Below are positions 45,433-53,977 of a DNA stretch of 64,000 bases, piece by piece. How positions within the stretch are numbered: position 1 is the stretch's first letter; each line of letters begins with the position of its first letter. Position numbers and translations under genes: made by a program. The stretch is from positions 46,106-110,105 of the forward strand of contig NZ_JAMSLW010000008.1 in the NCBI RefSeq assembly GCF_024643285.1, given 5' to 3'. A model generated the notes under the pieces. The model was not told the origin of the DNA. It did not search any database and saw only the letters and a list, made by a program, of their open reading frames with translations. This DNA is from Parapedobacter lycopersici. GTDB lineage: Bacteria; Bacteroidota; Bacteroidia; Sphingobacteriales; Sphingobacteriaceae.

Positions 45433-46758
45433 TTACAACAATTCGTTGGCGAGGTTGGCCAGTTCGCTCCGCTCGCCCCGCTGCAGGGTGACATGCGCAT
45501 AGCGGGGATGGTTCTTTACATTTTCGATGAGGTAGGACAGGCCATTGCTTTCCGCATCCAGGTAGGGCGTGTCGATCTGGTAAATATCGCCGGTAAAGAC
45601 AATTTTAGTGTGTTCGCCGGCCCTGGAAATAATGGTTTTGATTTCGTGGGGAGTCAGGTTCTGCGCCTCATCCACGATAAAGAAAATCTTGGTAAGGGTA
45701 CGGCCGCGGATGAAGGCCAGCGGTGCAATCGCGATTTTTTCCGTAGCGATCAGCTCATCAATTTTCGCGGTCATCCGGTCATCATCGGCATACTGTTCCT
45801 TGATGAAACGGATGTTGTCCCAGATCGGCGCCAGGAACGGGTCGGTCTTGGACTTGGCATCGCCGGGCAGGAACCCGATTTCCCGGTTGCTCAGCGGAAT
45901 GACGGGGCGGGTGATGTAGATCTGACGGTAGTTTTTCCGTTGTTCCAGGGCGCTGGCCAATGCCAACAGTGTCTTTCCTGTGCCCGCATTTCCCTGGATG
46001 CTGACGAGCTGGATATCGGGATTGGCGAGTGCGTGCAGGGCGAAGGCCTGCTCCGGGTTGCGCGGCTTGATCCGGAATACCGGGTCGGCGGTTACCGGAA
46101 TAAGCGTGTGCGTGCGCCGGTCGTAAAATGCGTTGACCTTTTTGCGGCCGTGCATGAGGCTGTAAAACTGATTGGCCCCGGGGTGGTCCAGCGGCAATGA
46201 ATCCGCGGGCACGGCGGTTTTATGCTTCAGGGTGTCGATCAATGTTTCGGGGATATTCTTCGCCGTGGTCTTTCCCGTATAAAGGGCATCCACATTTTTT
46301 ATCTTGCCGGTCTCATAATCCTCAGCGGCTAGGTTCAGGGCCTTGGCCTTCAGCCGCAGGCAGATGTCTTTGGATACCAGCACAACCTGTTTGCCCGGGT
46401 TTTCCTCCATGAGCATGAGCGCGGCATTGATGATCTGATGGTCGAACTTGCTGTTGCCAAAAATCTGCTCCGCATCCAATCCTTTGGGCCTGCCCGACAG
46501 GATGACCTTGAACTTTCCCTTAACCTGGCCTTTCAGGTGGATCCACTGGTTGATCAGTTTTTTCCGGGATAGCTGATCGATCATCCGGATAAACCCACGT
46601 GCTTCAAAATTCCGGGTCTCATTCCCGCCTTTCATGTTGTCGAGTTCCTCCAGCACCTGGATGGGAATGGCCACGTCATGCTCCTGGAAGTTATTCAGTG
46701 CATTGTGGTCATAGAGGATGACGGAAGTGTCCAGTACGAAAATTTTACGGGCAGCCAT
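45433..46758 (-). CDS. PIN-PhoH family ATPase
   Basis: The 441-residue protein joins an N-terminal PIN RNase domain (about 1-145: IFVLDTSVILYDHNAL, with acidic residues, VLEELDNMKGG) to a PhoH ATPase domain (about 235-440) with Walker A GNAGTGKTLLAL and Walker B FFIVDEAQN. This is the YlaK/PhoH2 layout, proposed to be an RNA-unwinding ribonuclease. It precedes rbfA on the same strand. Activity is inferred from the family. Confidence 0.92.
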   Translation of the reverse strand: MAARKIFVLDTSVILYDHNALNNFQEHDVAIPIQVLEELDNMKGGNETRNFEARGFIRMIDQLSRKKLINQWIHLKGQVKGKFKVILSGRPKGLDAEQIFGNSKFDHQIINAALMLMEENPGKQVVLVSKDICLRLKAKALNLAAEDYETGKIKNVDALYTGKTTAKNIPETLIDTLKHKTAVPADSLPLDHPGANQFYSLMHGRKKVNAFYDRRTHTLIPVTADPVFRIKPRNPEQAFALHALANPDIQLVSIQGNAGTGKTLLALASALEQRKNYRQIYITRPVIPLSNREIGFLPGDAKSKTDPFLAPIWDNIRFIKEQYADDDRMTAKIDELIATEKIAIAPLAFIRGRTLTKIFFIVDEAQNLTPHEIKTIISRAGEHTKIVFTGDIYQIDTPYLDAESNGLSYLIENVKNHPRYAHVTLQRGERSELANLANELL

Positions 46759-47409
46759 TCGTTGTCATTTAAGTGTGCTGAAGGAGGCATAAAATTACAA
46801 TTTAATACACTCCGGGGAGGCGTTTTTGTCATTTTTTTTAATATATCTTCCGGTATTGGGAAGAAATCCAGCGGTTTCCGAAAACTTAAATTAACCTGAA
46901 ATGTTAATAAACTAAAGATGTAGTGATGTGAATAACGCGGATTGGATTGCCATTAAAAGCGTTTGAAGCCTGCCAATGGATAAAAGCAATGTGGAAAAGC
47001 AGTGGAATTAAAGTGGAAAAGGTGTGTATAAAATCAAGCATTTTTTCTTGACAGGTAAGGATGAAGTGCTTACATTAGTTATATCAAGTACGAAGTTCTT
47101 TGAATCGCCCAACAGGCATCCGCAAAATGAAAACGTAGCCGAGAGGTGAAAATTTCTGGATCGCTTACAGCAGATGATAGGTTCCGAAGCGTAAATGCTG
47201 AAGGAAGTTTGTCCGAGACAATTTTTCGAAATTGTTGACCCGTCAAATGCGAAACATTGGGATTGCACTGCAGCTATATACGCTACGGCGCATAATGGCG
47301 AAAAGCAATTGCATTTACGAATACCGTCTTTTTAGAAGGATATTGACGAAATGCCGACGAAGCACAGACGACTTGTACCTCGATTATAGCTATGGCTGTA
47401 ATTAAGGTT

Positions 47410-47453
47410 AAAACGGAGTTTCCAAATCGAAAGAAGCGGAGCTCCGTTTTTTT
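47410..47453 (+). terminator. Plus-strand terminator ending an unassigned transcript
   Basis: AAAACGGAG (47410-47418) pairs with CTCCGTTTT (47442-47450) across a 23-base loop and is followed by a T-rich tail. No plus-strand gene lies upstream, so it marks the end of an unrecognised transcript. Confidence 0.6.
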
Positions 47454-47545
47454 ATTTCACCAATTCCTGATCCCCCCGGCTGTTACCCGGCCACTTTTTA
47501 CTTCTGTTATATATCAATTGACCCCCTGCTGTGCGGTTGCCATGG

Positions 47546-47577
47546 GCAGGTACGGGACCGGCTTGCCGGTTACCTGC
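47546..47577. terminator. Two-part hairpin beside an A/T run
   Basis: GCAGGTA/TACCTGC outer and ACCGGC/GCCGGT inner stems with a CGGG bulge. On the minus strand it directly follows the T-run of the terminator at 47588. Confidence 0.5.
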
Positions 47578-47587
47578 AAAAAAAAGA

Positions 47588-47614
47588 CGGCAGGAGATTT
47601 GAATCTGCCTGCCG
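47588..47614 (-). terminator. Minus-strand terminator
   Basis: CGGCAGG/CCTGCCG stem extended by AGAT/ATCT, with a T-run after it on the minus strand. It would stop transcripts coming from the DUF4861 gene or from the 21-bp leader-like repeat. Confidence 0.65.
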
Positions 47615-47619
47615 CTCTA

Positions 47620-47640
47620 TTAGGTTTATAATTGGTTAGT
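47620..47640 (-). repeat. 21-bp repeat, copy 1 (leader-like ACTAACCAA motif)
   Basis: Identical in all 21 bases to 52400-52420. On the minus strand it begins ACTAACCAATTATAAACC, resembling leaders of SusC-type genes, but no such gene follows it here; the terminator at 47588 does. Confidence 0.75.
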
Positions 47641-47897
47641 GATGGTTTCCAGATTATAGACTTGGCGGTCTTCATTTATGCTTATAATATCGAGTAACGT
47701 TGTCTTAGTCTGGCCAATGGAAAAGCAACTTGTCTGTTACATTCCCATCTGGTGAGTACAAACGTATAAATATAAATTATTATCGCAAAAGGTTTTTTGA
47801 AAAATAAGTAAGTGGACACTTACATCTGTCTTTTTGCTATATCAATTTAGCAACTCCTGCCGCTGTTTGCGGGCAACTGCCTGCTGCTGGTTCCGAA

Positions 47898-49103
47898 TTA
47901 TAAAAAAACCGCAGTTAACGGCGACGTAAGCCGCCTGGAAAAATCACGGAGATAGTGTTCCCATGCTTCGGCTGTCTTAAAATGCCCGCTTTTTTCCCAG
48001 GCAAAACCAGCATAGAAAGTGGCCTCGTTATGCACGGGGGTTGTGAAGACCAACAGGTGGCTCTGGTCCCGGGCTTCGGTTCGGTAGTCCCTGAATCCGC
48101 TGACACGCGACGGATCCATCACGATAGCCGTTCCCAGCCACGAATCGTCCATAGGCTCCCAATAGCGGAACCAGCCGGCTTTGCTATCGGCATTCACCTC
48201 GCCCTGTTTATCGTGGAGTGTTATCCCCGCCACGATATTGGGGACGGGCTTATCCGCCCGGATCCGTTCAGTCACCCTGAACAGATGGCTGCCCAGGTCA
48301 AGGCTGATCCGTTTGGTTTCCATCACGGTGCGGCCATTGGCGTCCCAGGGGGCATAAGTGAGCTCGAAAATGGTTCTTAAGGGGCCCTCTGCGATTGTTT
48401 TGGCGCGAATGAAATGGGACGACACAAATAGCGAATCATCTTCCCATATGCCGGTGCCACCCAATCCACGGCTGGCGCCCACCTGATACGGATCGTATCC
48501 TTCCCCGGTATCTATATGATAAGCGCCTTCCCGTTCCGCATTATTTTTATACCACCTGTTAATGATGGGATAGCTGACGCGCTTCAGAAAAGCATCAATG
48601 CCGCCACCCGGCGGTTTCCTGGCATTGGCAGCGGTGTCCTGCAATCCGTAAATCCGGAAGGCCACCCGGTCGTTTTCCCATGCATAGTCGTTCTGCCGCT
48701 CGGGCACGAAGCGCGAGTAAGCGGCAGGGGTATTATTGCCGGGGACAGCCGTAGCGGCGTCACCGGTGGTTTCCAAAATAAATGTTTTTGTTTCACCGGG
48801 GCCGATTGATACGAGGAATAACAGCTCGTCTGTTTCGCCATCCAGGTTATTGTCGACGGCCTGTGACCGCAGGTAGGTGCGCTGATCCGATTCCCGGGCC
48901 TGCACGTAACTGATGCTGTCCGCAGGGATAAACCGGCGGACTTCGTCCATTGGGATGCCGACAATTTCATCGACGCGGGGAATATCCAGGTGATTGGTAA
49001 CCGTAAATGACTGCGAGCGCGTTGCTCCGGGCAGGCCCGCGAGTAAAAAACCAAGCAGGGCGCCCAAATGTGTTGCCGGATGTTTCATGGGATGTGTCAT
49101 CAT
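47898..49103 (-). CDS. DUF4861 family secreted protein
   Basis: The 401-residue protein has a signal peptide (cleavage near residue 31, TRSQ) and a DUF4861 body: FTVTNHLDIPRVDEIVGIP, DELLFLVSIGPGETKTF, the YAWENDRVAFRIYG segment, then YPIINRWYKNN and YDPYQVGASRGLGGTGIW. DUF4861 proteins are found in Bacteroidota polysaccharide loci and are thought to be enzymes of the sugar-binding/epimerase superfold, but activity is not established. Start codon could be at MKHP. A weak terminator-like palindrome with a T-run overlaps its stop codon. Confidence 0.8.
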   Translation of the reverse strand: MMTHPMKHPATHLGALLGFLLAGLPGATRSQSFTVTNHLDIPRVDEIVGIPMDEVRRFIPADSISYVQARESDQRTYLRSQAVDNNLDGETDELLFLVSIGPGETKTFILETTGDAATAVPGNNTPAAYSRFVPERQNDYAWENDRVAFRIYGLQDTAANARKPPGGGIDAFLKRVSYPIINRWYKNNAEREGAYHIDTGEGYDPYQVGASRGLGGTGIWEDDSLFVSSHFIRAKTIAEGPLRTIFELTYAPWDANGRTVMETKRISLDLGSHLFRVTERIRADKPVPNIVAGITLHDKQGEVNADSKAGWFRYWEPMDDSWLGTAIVMDPSRVSGFRDYRTEARDQSHLLVFTTPVHNEATFYAGFAWEKSGHFKTAEAWEHYLRDFSRRLTSPLTAVFL

Positions 49104-49253
49104 AAATCGGGATTATCGGTTAAAGTTACGCAAGAATTGGACCGCATGTCGTATTATATCGGGAAAATGACATAGAGAATTCCTATTTTTACCGTCCGTT
49201 ACAGCGGGCTGCCACACGCAAAAGCAGGCAGACCGGCAGCTAAAGGCAAAAAA

Positions 49254-50585
49254 ATGAAAATCTGGCAAAAGAATACGGATGTAAACCAATTGGTGGAAAC
49301 GTTTACGGTGGGCAACGACCGCGTGCTTGACTTGCAGCTGGCTGAGGCCGACGTACTGGGGTCGCTGGCACACACCCGGATGCTTCACCGGATCGGGCTG
49401 CTGGGTGATGCCGACCTCGACGCGGTGCAGCAGGGGCTGAAGGCGATATACCGCGAAGTGAAGGCGGGCGAGTTTACCATAGACGACCATGTGGAGGACG
49501 TACACTCGCAGGTGGAGCTTCTGCTGACCAAACGCGTTGGCGACGCCGGAAAAAAAATCCATAGCGGCCGTTCACGGAACGACCAGGTGCTGGTAGACCT
49601 GAAGCTGTTTTTCCGCATGGAGATCGAGAAACTGGTGGGTAACGTGCAGGCATTGTTTACGCAGCTTATCCACCTGAGCGACACACATAAAGCCGTATTG
49701 CTGCCCGGTTATACACACCTGCAGATTGCTATGCCTTCGTCGTTCGGGCTGTGGTTCGGCGCCTATGCGGAAAGCCTGGTGGACGACCTGGAGATGATGC
49801 ATGCCGCGTGGAACGTGTGCAACAAAAACCCATTGGGTTCGGCGGCAGGCTATGGTTCTTCCTTTCCGCTCGACCGTACAATGACCACGGAACTGCTGGG
49901 GTTTGCCGACTTGAATTACAACGTGGTGTATGCGCAGATGGGGCGCGGCAAGACGGAACGGCTGCTGGCCCAGGCCATGAGTGCTGTTGCGGCTACGCTG
50001 GCCAAACTGGCTATGGATGTCTGCCTGTACATGAATCAGAATTTCGGGTTCATTTCCTTTCCGGACCACCTCACAACCGGATCGAGTATCATGCCACATA
50101 AGAAAAACCCGGATGTGTTTGAGCTTGTCCGCGGGCGATGCAACAAGATCCAGGCGTTGCCCAACGAGATCGCATTGATGACGGCCAACCTGCCGTCGGG
50201 CTATCACCGTGATCTCCAGTTACTGAAGGAAAACCTGTTCCCGGCATTCCGCTCGCTGAATGAATGCCTGGAAATCACAGTATTTATGCTGGACCATATC
50301 CGGATAAATGACCGGATTCTCGATGACCCGAAATACGATTACCTGTTCAGCGTGGAGGTGGTTAATGAAGAGGTGCTCAAGGGCGTGCCCTTCCGTGAAG
50401 CATACCGGAATATCGGGCTGGCCATTGAGAACGGCACCTATAAGCCACAGAAAGCGGTAAACCATACACACGAGGGCAGCATAGGCAACCTCTGCAACGA
50501 TGCGATCAGGTTGGCTTTTGACCGCGTGGCAGGATCGTTTCGTTTCGGGGAGGTGAATGCGGCCCTGGACCGCCTTATTCAGTGA
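49254..50585 (+). CDS. argH: Argininosuccinate lyase
   Basis: ArgH splits argininosuccinate into arginine and fumarate. The 443-residue protein has KKIHSGRSRNDQV, the family signature GSSIMPHKKNPDVFELVRG with the catalytic Ser, and TAHIS-like segments earlier (PGYTHLQ). It stands alone with other arg genes elsewhere. The start matches MKIWQKN; a TATTTTTA near the -7 spot lies about 65 bases upstream. Confidence 0.95.
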   Translation: MKIWQKNTDVNQLVETFTVGNDRVLDLQLAEADVLGSLAHTRMLHRIGLLGDADLDAVQQGLKAIYREVKAGEFTIDDHVEDVHSQVELLLTKRVGDAGKKIHSGRSRNDQVLVDLKLFFRMEIEKLVGNVQALFTQLIHLSDTHKAVLLPGYTHLQIAMPSSFGLWFGAYAESLVDDLEMMHAAWNVCNKNPLGSAAGYGSSFPLDRTMTTELLGFADLNYNVVYAQMGRGKTERLLAQAMSAVAATLAKLAMDVCLYMNQNFGFISFPDHLTTGSSIMPHKKNPDVFELVRGRCNKIQALPNEIALMTANLPSGYHRDLQLLKENLFPAFRSLNECLEITVFMLDHIRINDRILDDPKYDYLFSVEVVNEEVLKGVPFREAYRNIGLAIENGTYKPQKAVNHTHEGSIGNLCNDAIRLAFDRVAGSFRFGEVNAALDRLIQ

Positions 50586-50603
50586 TGTTTTCCGTAAAAT
50601 TTG

Positions 50604-50611
50604 TATATTTG
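50604..50611 (+). promoter_or_regulatory. -7 element TATATTTG for ABC-F gene
   Basis: Consensus TAnnTTTG just after the argH stop. The predicted transcript has a leader of about 105 bases containing ATG TAA (50635-50640) and a GGGAA/TTCCC hairpin (50673-50686). Confidence 0.55.
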
Positions 50612-50723
50612 CAGCCGCAATAATTAAATCTTATATGTAAGCAATCATTTCTTTCGGACAAAATCAGGTGGCGGGAAGCGTTTCCCTTCCATCAGTTGTT
50701 GACCCCTTCACTGGAAAGAAATT

Positions 50724-52316
50724 ATGCTTACATTACAACACATTACCTATTTACATCCCGATAAAACGCTGCTGTTTGATGACATCAGCCTTTCGATAAA
50801 TCAACGCGAGAAAGTCGCCCTCATTGGCAATAATGGCTGCGGCAAGTCGACCCTGCTCAAAATCATTGCCGGTGAACTGCAGCCCGCCGGCGGCCAGCTG
50901 GACCGGGGCGGGCCGTTGTATTATATGCCGCAGGTATTCGGGCAGTACAATGAGCTGACCGTTGCCCAGTCCCTGGGTATCGCCGACAAGTGGAATGCCC
51001 TGAACGAAATCCTCAATGGCAACGTAACAGAAGCGAACCTGGAACTGCTGGACGACGACTGGACGATCGAGGAGCGTTGCGCGGAGGCCCTGCAGCATTG
51101 GCAGCTGGGCCGGCTTGACCTCGCCGGAAAAATGGAAACGTTGAGCGGCGGCCAGAAAACGCGGGTTTTCCTCGCGGGGATTTTCATCCACCGGCCACAG
51201 CTTATCTTATTGGATGAGCCGAGCAACCACCTGGATATGGACGGAAGGCGGTTGTTATATGACTTTATCCGCAATACGTCGAGCACCCTGCTGGTGGTCA
51301 GTCACGACCGTAAATTACTGAATCTGCTGGATACGGTAATGGAATTGCACCGGAACGGGGTTACGGTGTACGGTGGAAATTACGACGCCTACGCCGAGCA
51401 GAAACAGCTGGCCAGCGAAGCGCTGAACCAGGACATCAGGAACAGGGAAAAAGCCCTGCGGAAAGCGAAGGAAAAGGAGCGGGAAACGTTGGAGCGGCAG
51501 CAGAAACTGGATGCCCGCGGAAAGCAGAAGCATGAAAAGGCGGGCGTTGCCCGGATCATGATGAACACCCTGCGCAACCACGCCGAAAGCAGCACGGCGA
51601 AAATCAAGGGTGTGCATGCCGAAAAAATCGGAAACCTTTCGCAGGAACTCCACGAGCTGCGGGCAACGGTGTCCGATACCGATAAGATGAAGATTGGGTT
51701 CGACGGCTCGGCATTGCACCGGGGCAAGCGGCTGTTTGCCGCCGAGGACGTGAATGTCAGGTATTGCGATGTTCCGCTCTGGGCCACCCCCATGACATTT
51801 CAGCTGGCCAGCGGCGAACGGGTTGTGCTGAAAGGAGCGAACGGTTCGGGCAAAACGACACTAATTAAGCTGGTCCTCGGTGATCTGGAGCCGGCATCCG
51901 GAATCGTTTACCGGGCAACCGGCCATACGGTATATGTCGATCAGGATTACTCCCTGATTGACAACCGGCTGAGTGTATACGAACAGGCACAGCGGTTTAA
52001 TACCGGAGCGCTGCAGGAGCATGAAATAAAAACAAGGCTTAGCCGGTTGCTTTTTCCGGAGGAGGACTGGAATAAACCCTGTAGTGCATTAAGCGGCGGG
52101 GAAAAAATGCGGCTGACGCTCTGCTGTCTGACCATTCAGCAGCTTTCACCCGATATCATCGTGCTGGACGAGCCCACCAATAACCTGGATATCCAAAGCG
52201 TAGAGATACTGGTTTCCGCTATTAACGCCTACCAGGGAACCCTGATCGTGGTGTCACACGACGACTATTTCATCGAACAGCTCCGTACGGACCGGGTTAT
52301 TGCCCTTGAAATGTAA
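50724..52316 (+). CDS. ABC-F family ATPase
   Basis: ABC-F proteins are cytoplasmic ATPases that bind the ribosome E site and relieve stalling or protect from antibiotics. The 530-residue protein has two ATPase domains with Walker A GNNGCGKST and GANGSGKTT, signatures LSGGQ and LSGGE, a charged coiled-coil linker (about 240-300, rich in Lys/Glu/Arg) and no membrane segment. Whether it gives drug resistance or is a housekeeping factor such as EttA/Uup cannot be told. It is preceded by a leader with a start-stop codon pair. Confidence 0.92.
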   Translation: MLTLQHITYLHPDKTLLFDDISLSINQREKVALIGNNGCGKSTLLKIIAGELQPAGGQLDRGGPLYYMPQVFGQYNELTVAQSLGIADKWNALNEILNGNVTEANLELLDDDWTIEERCAEALQHWQLGRLDLAGKMETLSGGQKTRVFLAGIFIHRPQLILLDEPSNHLDMDGRRLLYDFIRNTSSTLLVVSHDRKLLNLLDTVMELHRNGVTVYGGNYDAYAEQKQLASEALNQDIRNREKALRKAKEKERETLERQQKLDARGKQKHEKAGVARIMMNTLRNHAESSTAKIKGVHAEKIGNLSQELHELRATVSDTDKMKIGFDGSALHRGKRLFAAEDVNVRYCDVPLWATPMTFQLASGERVVLKGANGSGKTTLIKLVLGDLEPASGIVYRATGHTVYVDQDYSLIDNRLSVYEQAQRFNTGALQEHEIKTRLSRLLFPEEDWNKPCSALSGGEKMRLTLCCLTIQQLSPDIIVLDEPTNNLDIQSVEILVSAINAYQGTLIVVSHDDYFIEQLRTDRVIALEM

Positions 52317-52399
52317 CGGAGCGGCCTTGATTTTTTAACATGTCTTAACATTTCAGCGTGAATTAAGGCATGCAATTTGATCATTTATCCGTATCATAT

Positions 52400-52420
52400 T
52401 TAGGTTTATAATTGGTTAGT
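52400..52420 (-). repeat. 21-bp repeat, copy 2 (leader-like ACTAACCAA motif)
   Basis: Identical to 47620-47640. It lies directly beside the terminator at 52424, between convergent abc-f and susD genes. On the minus strand no gene follows. Confidence 0.75.
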
Positions 52421-52423
52421 TAG

Positions 52424-52456
52424 AAAAGCCCTGATCCTCCCCGTTTCAGGGCTTTT
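52424..52456. terminator. Bidirectional terminator between ABC-F and susD genes
   Basis: An 11-bp stem (AAAAGCCCTGA / TTCAGGGCTTTT) with an 11-base loop, followed by T-rich sequence on the plus strand. It lies between convergent genes and can serve both. Confidence 0.8.
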
Positions 52457-52466
52457 CATTTTTTAA

Positions 52467-53966
52467 TCAGTTTTTATCCCACCATACCCGCGATAAAAAG
52501 GAGTCCCCATCGGAAAGCCTGCTCACCGCCGCTGCATAGTTAGCTGAATTCAGCTCGGCCTCTTCTGCGGAATAGATTCCTCTCCGGGGGATTTCGCCAT
52601 TGGTGGAACCCGGATTTGGCCCGGGGGTAAGCCTGGGGTAACCGGTGCGGCGCCACTCGGCAAATGCTTCCATGTTTCGGCCGAAGAGGTGTATCCACTT
52701 CTGAATGGCAATTTTTTCCATTTTCTGCTCGCTGGTCAGTCCGGCAAAGCCGAGTACCCCCGCCTCGTAATCAGCCGGAATAGCGGAGAGGTTATAAGGC
52801 GGTACCGCAAAAGCGGCTTTTACCCCTTCTATAAAAAAAGCATGGGCATCAGCTTCGGTGGCGCCCCATCCTAACAGCGCAGCCTCCGCCTTATAGAAAC
52901 AGATATCTGAATAAGTCATGGCATAGCTCGGAATCGGCGGAAAGGTCCGACTGAACCAGGTGTCGGTATTCGGTGTGGAATAGTTTGCCCGGATCAGCTG
53001 GGAAAGCTGATCATCGGTTAATGCGACGCCGATGCCCTGGTATACCTGATTGCCGTTGATGGTTACCGGCTCGGCCAGTAAGGGCAGGCGGGGATCATCA
53101 TAAGCCTTCAACTGGTCAATTAACGTATTGGCCAGGTACCTGAGATCCGAGCTGCCGGTTATCGACTGGCGGAGGATGGGATTCTGGTTTTCCGCCTGGG
53201 CATCGTTAAATGTAGGTATGGCTGCATTATCCTCGTTGGAAGCCAAAAGCCCGTAGTCGGACCCCATCGCCTCCTCAACGGTCTGTTGTGCCAGTTCCGG
53301 ATTGGCATAGCGGATACGCATCCCCAGCCGAAGCTTAAGCGAATTGCCGAATTTTTTCCATTTATCAATATCGCCGTCGTAAAAAAAGTCGGATGAGCCA
53401 TACGACTGGTCGCCTACGGTCAGGCTGGCCAGTGCCGCATTCAGGCGATCAATCAACGCCGGATAAATGGCTTCCTGCGGATCAAACTTCGGTGTACGGT
53501 TGATTTCCGTGTGGGACCGGGTGACTTCCGAGAAGGGAATGTCGCCGAATAGATCGGTCAGCCGCTGGTAAAGATACACTTCATAGATGGATGCAATAGC
53601 CAGTTTGCTGCGGCCGGCGGGTTCATTTTCCAAACCGGCGAGTTCTTCCCTGATCTGGATGATGTTGCGCAGTAATACATAGTGCTGTGACCAGATCAGG
53701 TTTTCCGGCCCTTCGAAATAGCGGGAAACAGGCACTACCGGCCCTCCGGCCCAATGCTGAATCCATGAACCGAATTTGTTGTTCGGCACTTCACCGGATT
53801 CCTGGAATGTGCCATCGCGCAGTATGCGGGAGAATAACAATCCCGGATCAACGGCGGTGACGGACGTTGGCGGTGTATTGATCCTTTCGAAATCCTTTGT
53901 GCACGACGATATAACGCCGGCGATCACCCCGATATAGATAAGCTTGGTTAAAAAACACGTTTTCAT
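52467..53966 (-). CDS. SusD/RagB family nutrient-binding lipoprotein (second locus)
   Basis: The 499-residue lipoprotein has a lipobox (ISSC, Cys22) and the SusD-like pattern of the second family type: TDLFGDIPFSEVTRS, LGMRIRYANPELAQQ, CFYKAEAALLGWG and ALNGR-like ending AEWRRTGYPRLTP. It forms the surface lid of the SusC encoded before it (gap 11 bases). No glycoside hydrolase lies in this cluster. Confidence 0.93.
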   Translation of the reverse strand: MKTCFLTKLIYIGVIAGVISSCTKDFERINTPPTSVTAVDPGLLFSRILRDGTFQESGEVPNNKFGSWIQHWAGGPVVPVSRYFEGPENLIWSQHYVLLRNIIQIREELAGLENEPAGRSKLAIASIYEVYLYQRLTDLFGDIPFSEVTRSHTEINRTPKFDPQEAIYPALIDRLNAALASLTVGDQSYGSSDFFYDGDIDKWKKFGNSLKLRLGMRIRYANPELAQQTVEEAMGSDYGLLASNEDNAAIPTFNDAQAENQNPILRQSITGSSDLRYLANTLIDQLKAYDDPRLPLLAEPVTINGNQVYQGIGVALTDDQLSQLIRANYSTPNTDTWFSRTFPPIPSYAMTYSDICFYKAEAALLGWGATEADAHAFFIEGVKAAFAVPPYNLSAIPADYEAGVLGFAGLTSEQKMEKIAIQKWIHLFGRNMEAFAEWRRTGYPRLTPGPNPGSTNGEIPRRGIYSAEEAELNSANYAAAVSRLSDGDSFLSRVWWDKN

Positions 53967-53977
53967 AATTTGTAATC

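Larger units (their letters stand above)
46759..47897. other. Gene-poor stretch with hairpins and a decayed-looking frame
   Basis: No convincing protein gene is seen in 1139 bases. A plus-strand frame from GTG 47024 reads about 41 codons and then continues in the same frame with only a few stops to about 47395, as a decayed gene or chance open frame would. It is followed by a plus-strand terminator (47410). Further on are a hairpin (47546), a minus-strand terminator (47588) and a 21-bp repeat (47620). A minus-strand frame of 86 codons (47008-47268) and a plus-strand one of 79 (47392-47631) have no recognisable features. A small RNA is possible. Confidence 0.5.

Noticed and set aside
47588..47614. 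T-arm-like sequence suggesting a tRNA
   Set aside because: The bases form a simple hairpin with a T-run on the minus strand, and no acceptor, D or anticodon arm is present.
46759..47897. Mobile-element or phage remnant
   Set aside because: No inverted terminal repeats, target duplications, transposase or integrase motifs could be found; only hairpins and a 21-bp repeat.
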